Part shown: positions 8,444 through 17,157 of the stretch, one piece after another
Position numbering within the stretch: position 1 is the stretch's first letter
How the letters are laid out: every line of letters begins with the position of its first letter
Position numbers and translations under genes: made by a program
DNA from: an uncultured Clostridia bacterium
GTDB taxonomy: Bacteria; Cyanobacteriota; Vampirovibrionia; Gastranaerophilales; Gastranaerophilaceae
Assembly: GCA_945946765.1 (NCBI GenBank)
Contig: CAMEWS010000014.1
Location: 1-43,280, forward strand
Length of the DNA: 43,280 bases
Direction: 5' to 3'
Notes under the pieces: model-generated
The model's input: only the letters and a program-made list of their open reading frames with translations
What the model was told of the DNA's origin: nothing
The model's database searches: none

Positions 8444-9775
8444 TTACGCTTTTTCTTTACGTTCTCTAAAAGACATTCTAATCGGCGTGCCGAAAAATCC
8501 GAACGCCTCACGCATTTTATTTTCAAGGTAGCGTTTGTAACTGTCTTGAACAAGGTCTTCATCGTTTACAAACAAAATAAACGTAGGCGGAGCGGTTCTG
8601 ACCTGTGCGGAGTAATAAACTCTTAATTTTTTACCCCGTTTTGTTGTCGGAGGGTTCATTGCCATTGCCTCTAAAAGCACTTTATTCAAGATACTTGTGG
8701 AAATACGTTTTGTACATTGTGCATAAACTTCTTTTGCCTGCTTATAAATACTGACAAGTCGTTGTTTTGTTTTGGCACTAATAAATATTTGCGGAGCAAA
8801 ATCCAAAAACGGTGCATCATGCAAAAGCTCTTTTGTATACTTTGCGGTAGGGTCGCCCGATTTATCTTTGTCTTCAACCAAATCCCATTTGTTAACGGCA
8901 ATAATTATACCCTTGCCTGCCTCAACAATTGTTTGCGAAATCTTTTTATCCTGATCGGTCAAACCTTCTGTTGCATCAATAACAAGTACTGCAATATCAC
9001 AATCACGTATTGCTCTGATTGCTCTGTCTACGGCAAATTTTTCCACACCCCAATCTACTTTGGATTTTTTTCTGATACCTGCTGTATCCACAAGCAAAAA
9101 TTCTTCGCCTTCATATTTTACTTTTGAGTGTATACTGTCACGTGTTGTACCCGAAATATCACTTACAATCACTCTGTCTTCACCTAAAAGCGCATTGACT
9201 ATGGAAGATTTGCCTGCATTGGGTTTACCGACAATCGCAAGTTTAATTATGTCAGATTCAAGTCCGTTTTCTTCTTTTTCAAAATCTTTTGTAATATCCT
9301 CGAGTAAATCACCTACACCGCCCGAGCCATGTAGTGCGGAAATAACGTAAGGGTCGCCAATTGACAACGCATAGAATTCCGATGCCTGTGCAAAATGTTC
9401 CGGTGCATCAAGCTTGTTTACTGCAAGAAAAACAGGCTTCCCGCTGCGCCTTAGCACATTGGCTATGTCGTAATCTATCGGGTTAAGACCGTCTTTTCCG
9501 TCTACAATGAAAATGATTTTTTCCGCTTCTTCACACGCAACTTTTGCCTGTGTAAAAATGTTAAGCATAATTTCATCTTCATCCCCCGGTATAATACCGC
9601 CCGTATCAATAAGGGTAAACTCTTTACCCTGCCATTCAACATCAAAGTATATTCTGTCCCTTGTTACACCGGGTTGGTCATCCACGATTGATTGGCGTGC
9701 ACCTACAACTCTGTTTACAAATGTTGATTTTCCTACGTTAGGACGTCCTACTACGGCTACTATGGGTCTTGTCAT
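8444..9775 (-). CDS. der: Ribosome biogenesis GTPase Der (EngA)
   Basis: 443 residues with two consecutive GTPase domains and a C-terminal KH-like domain, unique to Der. Domain 1: GRPNVGKS (10-17), DTGG (57-60), NKLD (120-123). Domain 2: GKPNAGKS (183-190), DTAG, NKWD. Der is needed for 50S subunit maturation. AGGA lies just before the ATG. It is divergent from accD and probably has its own promoter in the shared 233-bp spacer. Confidence 0.98.
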   Translation of the reverse strand: MTRPIVAVVGRPNVGKSTFVNRVVGARQSIVDDQPGVTRDRIYFDVEWQGKEFTLIDTGGIIPGDEDEIMLNIFTQAKVACEEAEKIIFIVDGKDGLNPIDYDIANVLRRSGKPVFLAVNKLDAPEHFAQASEFYALSIGDPYVISALHGSGGVGDLLEDITKDFEKEENGLESDIIKLAIVGKPNAGKSSIVNALLGEDRVIVSDISGTTRDSIHSKVKYEGEEFLLVDTAGIRKKSKVDWGVEKFAVDRAIRAIRDCDIAVLVIDATEGLTDQDKKISQTIVEAGKGIIIAVNKWDLVEDKDKSGDPTAKYTKELLHDAPFLDFAPQIFISAKTKQRLVSIYKQAKEVYAQCTKRISTSILNKVLLEAMAMNPPTTKRGKKLRVYYSAQVRTAPPTFILFVNDEDLVQDSYKRYLENKMREAFGFFGTPIRMSFRERKEKA

Positions 9776-9804
9776 TTCATTTTCCTATATCATTAATAAT
9801 TCTT

Positions 9805-9833
9805 ATTATAATATAAATAATACCGATCGTCAT
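9805..9833 (-). promoter_or_regulatory. Promoter candidate for der
   Basis: Minus strand ATGACG (9833-9828), 17-bp spacer, TATAAT (9810-9805). The -10 box is a perfect consensus and the start codon lies 29 nt downstream. Confidence 0.55.
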
Positions 9834-9939
9834 GTTAAGGGTAAAGGTTGAAATATCTCACAATTTTATAACATTCTTGCCAATAAAAACGTCTTTGCTG
9901 TACATGACAATAAATAGTTTACATAAATCCAATTGTGGG

Positions 9940-9966
9940 TTGTAATTTTTGGGTTTGTAGTATAAT
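9940..9966 (+). promoter_or_regulatory. Promoter candidate for accD
   Basis: TATAAT at 9961-9966 is a perfect -10 box about 42 nt before the accD ATG. The best -35 (TTGTAA, 9940-9945) has a short 15-bp spacer, so the -35 call is weak. Confidence 0.5.
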
Positions 9967-10008
9967 GTTTAAAAAATCTAAAATTTTGACAAGGGGAATA
10001 TATAAAAA

Positions 10009-10878
10009 ATGACTCTAAAAGATTGGTTTGAAACAAGAAAAGAAGAACAACATGCTGCTCGTCCGATTGACCCTAAAATTGATGACAATATCGGCAAATT
10101 GTGGGTAAAATGTTTCAATTGTAACGCACAGTTACCGAGAAAAGAACTTGAGCAACACATGATGGTTTGTCCTCAATGCGGCTATCACTTTAGAATAAAT
10201 GCAAGAACAAGAATAAAACAATTGTTTGACGAAGGTACTTTTGAAGAATGTTTTGAAAACATTTCTCCGTCAGACCCGTTAGACTTTTTTGATACGGAAT
10301 CATACAAAGACAGACAACAAAAAGCAAAAGCCAAAACAAACCTTAACGATGCCGTTGTTACAGGGATAGGCAAAGTAAATGGAGAAGAAATTGCCTGTGC
10401 CATTATGGATTTTGAGTACATGGGTGGTTCTATGGGTAGTGTTGTCGGTGAAAAAGTTACAAGCATTATTGAAAAAGCTTTAGAAAAGAAAATTCCCGTA
10501 GTTACAATTACGGCATCAGGCGGTGCAAGAATGCAAGAAAGCGCATTGTCTTTAATGCAAATGGCAAAAACAAGCTGTGCCGTTGCAAAGCTCAATGATG
10601 CCAAACTGCTCTACATCAACATTCTTACTGACCCGACTTATGGCGGTGTTACGGCAAGTTTTGGTACAATCGGTGATATTATTATTGCAGAGCAAGGCGC
10701 ACGTATCGGCTTTGCGGGCAGACGTGTAATTGAACAAACTATCAGACAAAAACTCCCTGCTGATTTCCAAACAGCAGAATATCTGATGAAACACGGGCAG
10801 CTTGATATGATTACCAAAAGAAGCGAGTTAAAAGACACGCTCGCCAAAATACTAAAACTTCACAGACACGAGAATTAA
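10009..10878 (+). CDS. accD: Acetyl-CoA carboxylase, carboxyltransferase beta subunit
   Basis: The 289-residue subunit has the N-terminal zinc ribbon with Cys35, Cys38, Cys54 and Cys57 and then the crotonase-like carboxyltransferase fold (GGSMGSVVGEK; ASGGARMQE; YGGVTASFGTIGD). With AccA it moves the carboxyl group from biotin on AccB to acetyl-CoA, making malonyl-CoA for fatty acids. AAGGGGA lies 11 nt before the ATG. accA follows after 102 nt; bacterial accD and accA are often apart, so their adjacency here suggests joint control. Confidence 0.98.
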   Translation: MTLKDWFETRKEEQHAARPIDPKIDDNIGKLWVKCFNCNAQLPRKELEQHMMVCPQCGYHFRINARTRIKQLFDEGTFEECFENISPSDPLDFFDTESYKDRQQKAKAKTNLNDAVVTGIGKVNGEEIACAIMDFEYMGGSMGSVVGEKVTSIIEKALEKKIPVVTITASGGARMQESALSLMQMAKTSCAVAKLNDAKLLYINILTDPTYGGVTASFGTIGDIIIAEQGARIGFAGRRVIEQTIRQKLPADFQTAEYLMKHGQLDMITKRSELKDTLAKILKLHRHEN

Positions 10879-10888
10879 TAAAATCTGT

Positions 10889-10951
10889 AACCCTGAAACG
10901 CTTCGGGGTTGTGCAAACTGTAACGCCAAGGTTAAAACGGAATAACAGTTT
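10889..10951 (+). promoter_or_regulatory. Two inverted repeats in the accD-accA spacer
   Basis: A 9-bp stem at 10889-10910 (AACCCTGAA / TTCGGGGTT, one G-U pair, loop ACGC) has no U-tract after it. It is followed by AAACTGT (10915-10921) and its complement ACAGTTT (10945-10951). Possibly an mRNA processing or stability element between the two coding regions. Confidence 0.4.
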
Positions 10952-10980
10952 AAGATTAAAGAGATAACAGGATTTACATT

Positions 10981-11928
10981 ATGAAACTTGATTTTGAAAA
11001 ACCTATAACAAAGATAGAAGAAAAAATAGAAGAACTGAAAAAAATGAGTGAAGAATCCGGCATGGATTTGTCCAAAGAAATAGCAGTCTTTGAACAACAA
11101 TCCCAAGAATACAAAAAAGAATTGTACGAAAACCTAAAACCCGTACAAAAACTTCAAATAGCAAGACATCCTAATCGTCCGAACTTTTTGGATTACATAA
11201 ATCTGATTACTACGGATTTTGTCGAAATGCACGGCGACAGAGAAGGAACTGACGACAGAGCCATAATCGGCGGTGTGGCAAGAATTGATGACACACCCGT
11301 AATGATTGTCGGCACTGTAAAAGGTAAGTCTACAAAAGAGAACCTTGAATATAACTTCGGTATGCCGCAACCCGAAGGCTACAGAAAAGCCTTAAGACTT
11401 TTTGAACATGCAAACAGATTCGGCTTGCCGATTGTTACATTAATTGACACCCCCGGTGCTTATCCGGGAATCAAAGCGGAAGAACACGGTCAAGGTATTG
11501 CAATTGCCGTAAACCTTAAAGAAATGGCAAAATTGGAAGTTCCGGTTATTGCCGTAATTACAGGTGAAGGTTGCTCAGGCGGTGCATTGGGACTGGCTGT
11601 TGCTAACAAGGTTTTGGTTTTGGAACACGCATATTATACAGTAATTTCACCCGAAGGCTGTGCATCAATTCTTTGGCGTGATGCTTCAAAAGCCTCAGAA
11701 GCAGCAGAAGCGTTAAAAATTACAGGTCCAGATTTGCTTAAAAACAACATAATTGACGGCATTGTAAAAGAACCTTTAGGCGGTGCTCACTACGACTACG
11801 AGGCTATGGGCGAAGAACTTAAAAAAGAAATTTTGAAATCTTTAAAAGAATTCAAAAACTTTACACCTCAACAGCTTAAAGATGACAGGTACAACAAGTT
11901 CCGCCGTATGGGTGTGTTTAATTCTTAA
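10981..11928 (+). CDS. accA: Acetyl-CoA carboxylase, carboxyltransferase alpha subunit
   Basis: The 315-residue subunit has the usual N-terminal helical region (LDFEKPITKIEEKIEEL) and the catalytic core with RPNFLDYI, GDREGTDDRAIIGG, PGAYPGIKAEEHGQ and GEGCSGGALG. It pairs with AccD in the carboxyltransferase. Length is normal. prmA follows after 49 nt, probably in the same transcript. Confidence 0.98.
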   Translation: MKLDFEKPITKIEEKIEELKKMSEESGMDLSKEIAVFEQQSQEYKKELYENLKPVQKLQIARHPNRPNFLDYINLITTDFVEMHGDREGTDDRAIIGGVARIDDTPVMIVGTVKGKSTKENLEYNFGMPQPEGYRKALRLFEHANRFGLPIVTLIDTPGAYPGIKAEEHGQGIAIAVNLKEMAKLEVPVIAVITGEGCSGGALGLAVANKVLVLEHAYYTVISPEGCASILWRDASKASEAAEALKITGPDLLKNNIIDGIVKEPLGGAHYDYEAMGEELKKEILKSLKEFKNFTPQQLKDDRYNKFRRMGVFNS

Positions 11929-11977
11929 GTTGAACAATAAGTTGGGGTTTCTACTTCAACAAAATTAAAGATAAATT

Positions 11978-12892
11978 ATGAAAGACTATTTTGAAATATC
12001 ACTAAAAATCAACCCTTGTGCAATCGAGTTGGCAACAGAAGTTTTCTTTGCCCGTTTTGAATGTGAAGGGGTTGTGCAAGCGGAAGAAAAATACAAAGAC
12101 CTTGAACTAATAGAAACAACAAACAATATTGCAAAAGGCTATGTTGTAATGGAAGAATCCGAATTTTCTTCGTCACAAATTCAAGAGATTTTTACAAATG
12201 CAAAAGAAGAACTGAAAGAAACAGGCTTTAGTGATGAAGAACTGGGTGAATGGACAATTTCCGCACAAAAAGTTATTCATCAGGATTGGTCAAAAAAATG
12301 GAAAGAACACTGGAAACCGACCAAAGCCGGCGAACACGTGATTATTTGCCCTTCTTGGGAAGAATGTACTCGTGAAAAAGGTGATATTTTAATTACCTTA
12401 GACCCCGGCTCCGCTTTCGGAACAGGAACACACGCCACTACACAGCTTTGTATACAGGCTATAGAAAAATATGTTAAAGACGGAGATGACGTTGCGGATA
12501 TTGGCACAGGCTCGGGCATACTTGCAATTACGGCTGTAAAATTCGGTGCACAGCACGTTGACGCAATTGACAATGACCCGCTTGTTATTGATGTTGCAAA
12601 AGAAAATGCAAAAATTAATTGCGTAATTAACAAAACAGATTTTGCCTGTGCAACGGCAGATACTTTGACACAGCAGTATGATTTTGTTTGTGCAAATATT
12701 TTGCATAACGTACTTGCGGAAATTATGGGAGATTTAAAATCCATTATGAAACCGCAATCATATATGGTTTTAAGTGGTATTTTAAATGAAAAAGCGCCTG
12801 TGGTTTTAGAAGCAATCGAAAAACACAATTTAAAACTCGTTGAAACATTAAACCAAGACCAATGGATAGCATTTGTTGTACAAAGAGTTTAA
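11978..12892 (+). CDS. prmA: Ribosomal protein L11 methyltransferase
   Basis: 304 residues with an N-terminal substrate-recognition domain and a C-terminal SAM-dependent methyltransferase domain. Motifs are DPGSAFGTGTHATTQLC (PrmA-specific), DIGTGSGILAI (SAM-binding loop I) and CANILHNVL. PrmA trimethylates lysines and the N-terminus of L11. It lies last in an accD-accA-prmA run. Its upstream spacer contains a weak GTTGAA/TTCAAC inverted repeat. The family call is firm. Confidence 0.96.
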   Translation: MKDYFEISLKINPCAIELATEVFFARFECEGVVQAEEKYKDLELIETTNNIAKGYVVMEESEFSSSQIQEIFTNAKEELKETGFSDEELGEWTISAQKVIHQDWSKKWKEHWKPTKAGEHVIICPSWEECTREKGDILITLDPGSAFGTGTHATTQLCIQAIEKYVKDGDDVADIGTGSGILAITAVKFGAQHVDAIDNDPLVIDVAKENAKINCVINKTDFACATADTLTQQYDFVCANILHNVLAEIMGDLKSIMKPQSYMVLSGILNEKAPVVLEAIEKHNLKLVETLNQDQWIAFVVQRV

Positions 12893-12936
12893 TTGTTTTA
12901 TTTAATTAATCAACAAAATTAAGAAAACCTTAAATT

Positions 12937-12966
12937 TTTACAATTTTTATTATGCGTTGTTATAAT
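12937..12966 (+). promoter_or_regulatory. Promoter of the histidine kinase gene; leaderless start likely
   Basis: TTTACA (12937-12942), 18-bp spacer, TATAAT (12961-12966). The ATG at 12973 begins 6 nt after the -10 box, about where RNA polymerase would start, and there is no ribosome binding site before it. Confidence 0.6.
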
Positions 12967-12972
12967 GAGTTT

Positions 12973-13959
12973 ATGGAACAGCCAAACTTTAAAAATATTG
13001 TAGAAAATCTTGATTCTGTTGTTATCGTCGTTGATGACAACAACCACATTATTTATGCAAACAAATACTTTTGCTCACTTTTTAACACAAACTGCAATAA
13101 AATATATGGCAAAAACATTTATGAATTTTTGCCCCAAAACAAAGACACAATAGTAATCAAAGATTATACATATAAAATTTCAAGACACGAAAACACTTAT
13201 TATTTGTCTGTTATTGACAATCAAATGGAAAAAGTTTATTCGGATTTTATTTCTACGGTAAGTCATGAACTTCGTACCCCTCTTACAAGCATAAGAGGTT
13301 TTGCCGATACAATGTTAATGTCTTTTGACAAACTGGACAAAGCTCAAATTCAAAAGTTTTTGACAATAATAAAAGAACAATCAAACAGGCTTATAAAACT
13401 AGTTGAAAATCTTTTGTCCATATCTAAAATGCAGGTGGAGCAAACAAACCTTGTTTATAAATCCGTAAACGTGAAAACTCAAATTGAACAAGTTTTGTAT
13501 ATTATAAAAAACCAATATCCCGAGTATAATTTTGAATTTGATTGCGCAACGGATATTTCAAACATTTTGACCGATGAAAACAAATTTCAACAAATAATGA
13601 TTAATTTGTTGGATAATGCGGCAAAATATTCTTTTGACAAAGGGACAATTACTGTTAAAGCCGCAAATAAAGATGAAAATTTTGTGAGCATAAAAGTTAT
13701 AGACCATGGCATAGGTATCACCCCCGAAAACTTTTCTAAAATTTTTGATAAATTTGCACGTGTAGAAAATCATCTCACAAGAAAAGTGCAAGGTAGCGGG
13801 CTCGGATTGTATATAGTAAAAAATCTTATAGAAAAAATGGGCGGACAAATTTTGGTTGAAAGTTGTACGGAGTTGCCTGACAGCGGTTCGGTTTTTGAGG
13901 TAATTCTGCCTTGTGTAACTTATACAAATCAATGCAAAAAAGTAATGGAGGACAGATAA
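12973..13959 (+). CDS. PAS-domain sensor histidine kinase, soluble
   Basis: 328 residues: an N-terminal PAS domain (about 8-85), HisKA with H-box SHELRTPLTS (His98), N-box NLLDNAAKYS (211-220), G1 DHGIG (244-248) and G2 GSGLGL (274-279). There is no transmembrane segment, so it senses something in the cytoplasm. The start is taken at 12973, because the ATG 21 nt upstream lies inside the promoter spacer. The stop overlaps the next gene by one base (TAATG), so kinase and the REC-containing protein are coupled and probably partners. Located just before a flagellar gene block, which may hint at motility control. Confidence 0.92.
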   Translation: MEQPNFKNIVENLDSVVIVVDDNNHIIYANKYFCSLFNTNCNKIYGKNIYEFLPQNKDTIVIKDYTYKISRHENTYYLSVIDNQMEKVYSDFISTVSHELRTPLTSIRGFADTMLMSFDKLDKAQIQKFLTIIKEQSNRLIKLVENLLSISKMQVEQTNLVYKSVNVKTQIEQVLYIIKNQYPEYNFEFDCATDISNILTDENKFQQIMINLLDNAAKYSFDKGTITVKAANKDENFVSIKVIDHGIGITPENFSKIFDKFARVENHLTRKVQGSGLGLYIVKNLIEKMGGQILVESCTELPDSGSVFEVILPCVTYTNQCKKVMEDR

Positions 13960-15281
13960 TGTTATCCAAGCTTGTATTAATTTATGACAAAAGAAAAGAA
14001 TTGCCGGCAAAATACAAAAAGCTCATTGAATCTGTTGGTGCAAGTGTTTTAATTGCAGCCTCAACAGAAAAATCAATAGAAATTTTAACGGAATACGAGC
14101 CTGATTTGGTACTTGTTTCAGACAGCATTGATTGTGTTGGGACATCGCTTTCTGATGTTATTAAAAAATTACGTATGCTAAGTTATACATCAAGACCCTG
14201 CATTGTTGCTTTGTCAAAATCCGATGACCTTCAAGACAAATTGAATGTACTGGATTCCGGTGCAGATGATTTTTTGAGCGAGCCTATTGACTCGGAAGAA
14301 TTTAAAGCTCGTATAAATGCGCATTTGCGCAGACATTTTGAACTTTTAATATCGGAAACTACCCAATTGCCCGAAGCAAAAGCTACTTTTAAAATTTTAA
14401 AACGTACGATTTTTGAAAACAAAAAGTGGGCGGGATTGCTTGTTAAAATAAATAATTTTGAAGCTTACAAAGAGATATACGGCGACCTTGCCTCCGACAA
14501 AATGCTTCAAACTTATACTGCAATAATAAATTCTTCGCTTGATGAAAACGATTTTTTGGGTGAACTTAATGACGGCGAATTTTTAATTTTGACGAACCCG
14601 TTAAAAGCAGAACATATCGCATCTTTTCTGGTTTATGCCTTTGAAACGATTGTGGAAAAATTTTATACGGAAGAAGACGCAAAATCAGGCTATATAATTC
14701 TTCATGGTGACGATGATGCAGGAAAACGTGTTGACCTTGTTTCAACAAGTATAGGTGTAATTTCAAGCGAATTTCAGTCATATTCTACGGTAAGCTCCGT
14801 AATAAATTCGCTTTTGGCCGCTTGCAAACTTGCAAAATACAACACAAAATCATCTTATGTTGTAGAAAGAGCAAAAATTAGTGCAGACAATGCTGTTTTA
14901 AGCAAAGAGCATAACAACAAAATCCTCATAGCAGAGCCTGATGAAGCTTTAAATTATCTTTTAAAAACAACGGGTGAAATGCAAGGGTATGAAGTAATAT
15001 CTGTTTCAGACTACGGACAGGTTATGAATATGGTAAAAAACTGTGAACCTGCCGTTATAATATTGGATGCAGGCGATGCTGATACCTTAAAGGGATTGGC
15101 TTTGTGTCAAAAAATAAAAAATGATGAAAATTTAAAAGATACAAAAATAGTTTTATCAACAATTGTTCATGATAAAAGAAGAGTGTTAAATGCAGGTGCG
15201 GACTTGTATTTGCCAAAACCTTACGAACTTTTGGGTGTTTTTAATTGGATAGAAAATTTTATAAGAGAATTTAATTCGTAA
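13959..15281 (+). CDS. REC - degenerate GGDEF - REC response regulator
   Basis: 440 residues. First receiver domain (about 4-125): the strand ending DLVLV is followed by Ser54-Asp55, so the usual phospho-Asp position appears shifted or lost. Middle domain (about 155-305) looks like GGDEF, but the signature reads NDGEF (204-208), so diguanylate cyclase activity is doubtful. Second receiver (about 320-437) keeps Asp370 in VIILDAGD and Lys420 in LPKPYE. The layout resembles PleD-like proteins with domains rearranged. It starts with GGAGG well placed before the ATG, overlapping the kinase stop by one base. Probably the kinase's partner; could act as a scaffold or c-di-GMP-type signalling protein without cyclase activity. 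Confidence 0.85.
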   Translation: MLSKLVLIYDKRKELPAKYKKLIESVGASVLIAASTEKSIEILTEYEPDLVLVSDSIDCVGTSLSDVIKKLRMLSYTSRPCIVALSKSDDLQDKLNVLDSGADDFLSEPIDSEEFKARINAHLRRHFELLISETTQLPEAKATFKILKRTIFENKKWAGLLVKINNFEAYKEIYGDLASDKMLQTYTAIINSSLDENDFLGELNDGEFLILTNPLKAEHIASFLVYAFETIVEKFYTEEDAKSGYIILHGDDDAGKRVDLVSTSIGVISSEFQSYSTVSSVINSLLAACKLAKYNTKSSYVVERAKISADNAVLSKEHNNKILIAEPDEALNYLLKTTGEMQGYEVISVSDYGQVMNMVKNCEPAVIILDAGDADTLKGLALCQKIKNDENLKDTKIVLSTIVHDKRRVLNAGADLYLPKPYELLGVFNWIENFIREFNS

Positions 15282-15362
15282 AATATTTATTATAGATATT
15301 TTGAGCCTTAAAATACACTGAACAAATGATGTTAAAATGCTTCCCGATTACTAATATTACTA

Positions 15363-15401
15363 TAGGGGAAGATGTAGGGATATATAGTTAAACATCTCCT
15401 A
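15363..15401 (+). promoter_or_regulatory. Hairpin in the leader of the flagellar block
   Basis: TAGG-(GGA)-AGATGT (15363-15375) pairs with ACATCT-CCTA (15392-15401) around a 16-nt loop. It ends a few nt before the GGGGAAG ribosome binding site and the TTG start at 15416, so it could influence translation of the first flagellar gene. Confidence 0.35.
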
Positions 15402-15415
15402 TTTGGGGAAGAAAG

Positions 15416-16633
15416 TTGCTTAAACAAAACGAGCAAAATCAAATAAAATCAGAATTTTCTAATAATTTGAACCTAACTTATGAGTGGTTCAATAATCATT
15501 TTACGCAAACTGTTAAAGATACTTTTCAAGAGTTTTGGGGTACGGAAGCAGACGTAAAACTTTTAAGCATAAGCGAAAATACAAACTCACTCGTTAAAGG
15601 TGAAGAATTTTTTGTAACAAAAATAAGGTTAAACAAAGAACTTTCCGTTTTTATAAGACTTTCCGCAAAAATGGTTAAAATCTTGTTAGAAAACATTTTG
15701 GGCAAAAACGGAAAAACTTTTAATATAGAAAAAATTACGGAACTCGAAGCAAAAATCCTAACAGGGTTTGATGACTTCTTGTACCAAAACTTTGCCGAAC
15801 ATATAAAAAAAGCCGAAGAACTTCCCAAAAACAATACCAACTATAACGAATGCAACCTTACGTTTTACCTTAGAGCAAACAATATGACTTTGGGAAAAAT
15901 TGTCATTAAAATCCCTACAGTGGCAATTGTTCCGCAAAAAGTAACACTTGGTGAAGAAACATTTACAATAACAAACTTTTTGTCCAACACTGCAAGGGTA
16001 AATCTCAATGTCGGACATACCAGAATAAAACTCAACGACCTAAAAAGTCTTGAACAAGGTGACATTGTGCTGTTAGAGTACAGCAATTCTTCGCAAATGA
16101 CACTTAAATACGAAAATTACAGCACACAAATTAAAGTTGTGCCTAATCCTTCGATTATGATTGAAAATGATTTTGATAACGGGGACAACCCGAAAGGAGA
16201 TAACATGTCTGACAACGATATATATAACATGTGGGATTCAATTCAGGTCGATATTGGTGCTGAATTTGAAAAAGTAAAACTTACGCTCGGAGAACTCAAA
16301 CAGATTTCCGAAGGTCTTGTTGTAGATATAGGTTCGGTTTATGACAACAAAATTGATCTTAAAGTTGAAGACAAAATTGTTGCCTCCGGAGAATTGGTCA
16401 TTATAAATGATAGATACGGGGTCAGAATTAATCAAGTATTTACGGAAGAACCCGAAAATCAGTACGAAGAAGATATTCAACCACAGCAAGAAGAAAATTA
16501 TTCCGTAGAAAATCTTGAAGACGAACAATACCCTGTGGAACAAGAGCAAGAATATGCTCAAGAAGAAATAAATCAAGATGAAGAAGAAAACTTTGATTAT
16601 TCAGACTTTGATGTAGATGAAGACGATTTGTAG
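15416..16633 (+). CDS. Flagellar C-ring protein, fused FliM/FliN type with two SpoA domains
   Basis: 405 residues. A FliM-like middle region (about 60-170; KITELEAKILTGFDDFLYQN resembles the conserved FliM helix) is followed by a first SpoA domain (about 193-243) and a second, FliN-like SpoA domain (about 276-342: TLGELKQISEGLVVDIGS, GELVIINDRYGVRI). The tail (343-405) is extremely acidic (Glu/Asp/Gln). Two SpoA domains in one chain is the SctQ plan of type III secretion; here the neighbours are flagellar fliOPQR, so it probably forms the switch complex. Initiation is at TTG with GGGGAAG upstream; a stop codon lies in frame at 15389 and no ATG is available nearby. Confidence 0.82.
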   Translation: MLKQNEQNQIKSEFSNNLNLTYEWFNNHFTQTVKDTFQEFWGTEADVKLLSISENTNSLVKGEEFFVTKIRLNKELSVFIRLSAKMVKILLENILGKNGKTFNIEKITELEAKILTGFDDFLYQNFAEHIKKAEELPKNNTNYNECNLTFYLRANNMTLGKIVIKIPTVAIVPQKVTLGEETFTITNFLSNTARVNLNVGHTRIKLNDLKSLEQGDIVLLEYSNSSQMTLKYENYSTQIKVVPNPSIMIENDFDNGDNPKGDNMSDNDIYNMWDSIQVDIGAEFEKVKLTLGELKQISEGLVVDIGSVYDNKIDLKVEDKIVASGELVIINDRYGVRINQVFTEEPENQYEEDIQPQQEENYSVENLEDEQYPVEQEQEYAQEEINQDEEENFDYSDFDVDEDDL

Positions 16634-16641
16634 GAAATAAA

Positions 16642-17127
16642 ATGAGTACTTATTTGATTAATTTTTTAGTTTATTCAATGGCAATGGTAGGATTGTTATT
16701 TATTTGTCTTATGGTCTACAAAAAGACAATGGGTAACAACAAGTTTTCGCGCAACAGCGAAGAATTTTCAGTAGAAAATGCACTTAACCTGTCACCAAGA
16801 AAAACTCTTTATGTTATTAAAACAGGAAATGAAAGATTTCTTATTGCTGCGGATGCGGAGCGCACAGCATTTCTTGCAAAACTCAATGAACATCAAAACA
16901 TTCCTCGCATGCCTGAAATTACACAAGAACCTGTTGTTACAGTAGATGTGGAATCGCCGAATTTTAAAACTACCTTCAACCAATATAAATCGGAACAAAA
17001 AACAGACTACGGAGAAATAGCGGGAGCAATAAGAATGACAAGGAAAAAACCACCGCTGATGAGAGAAATTCTTCGCAAACTTGATGAGACATCAATTGTG
17101 AATGAAGAAACTGAAAGTAAGTTTTAA
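16642..17127 (+). CDS. fliO: Flagellar biosynthesis protein FliO
   Basis: 161 residues with one N-terminal transmembrane helix (about 5-27) and a short cytoplasmic domain LNLSPRKTLYVIKTGNERFLIAADAERTAFL, the FliO/FliZ core. The remainder is a polar tail. FliO helps assemble FliP into the export gate. It starts 8 nt after the FliM/FliN gene and 30 nt before fliP, so position supports the call as much as sequence. Confidence 0.85.
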   Translation: MSTYLINFLVYSMAMVGLLFICLMVYKKTMGNNKFSRNSEEFSVENALNLSPRKTLYVIKTGNERFLIAADAERTAFLAKLNEHQNIPRMPEITQEPVVTVDVESPNFKTTFNQYKSEQKTDYGEIAGAIRMTRKKPPLMREILRKLDETSIVNEETESKF

Positions 17128-17157
17128 CAAAACTAAAAATCAAAGGGATATAAAATA

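Noticed and set aside
8717-9127. Long plus-strand frames opposite der
   Set aside because: Antisense to a conserved GTPase; Cys/Phe-rich translation typical of a shadow frame.
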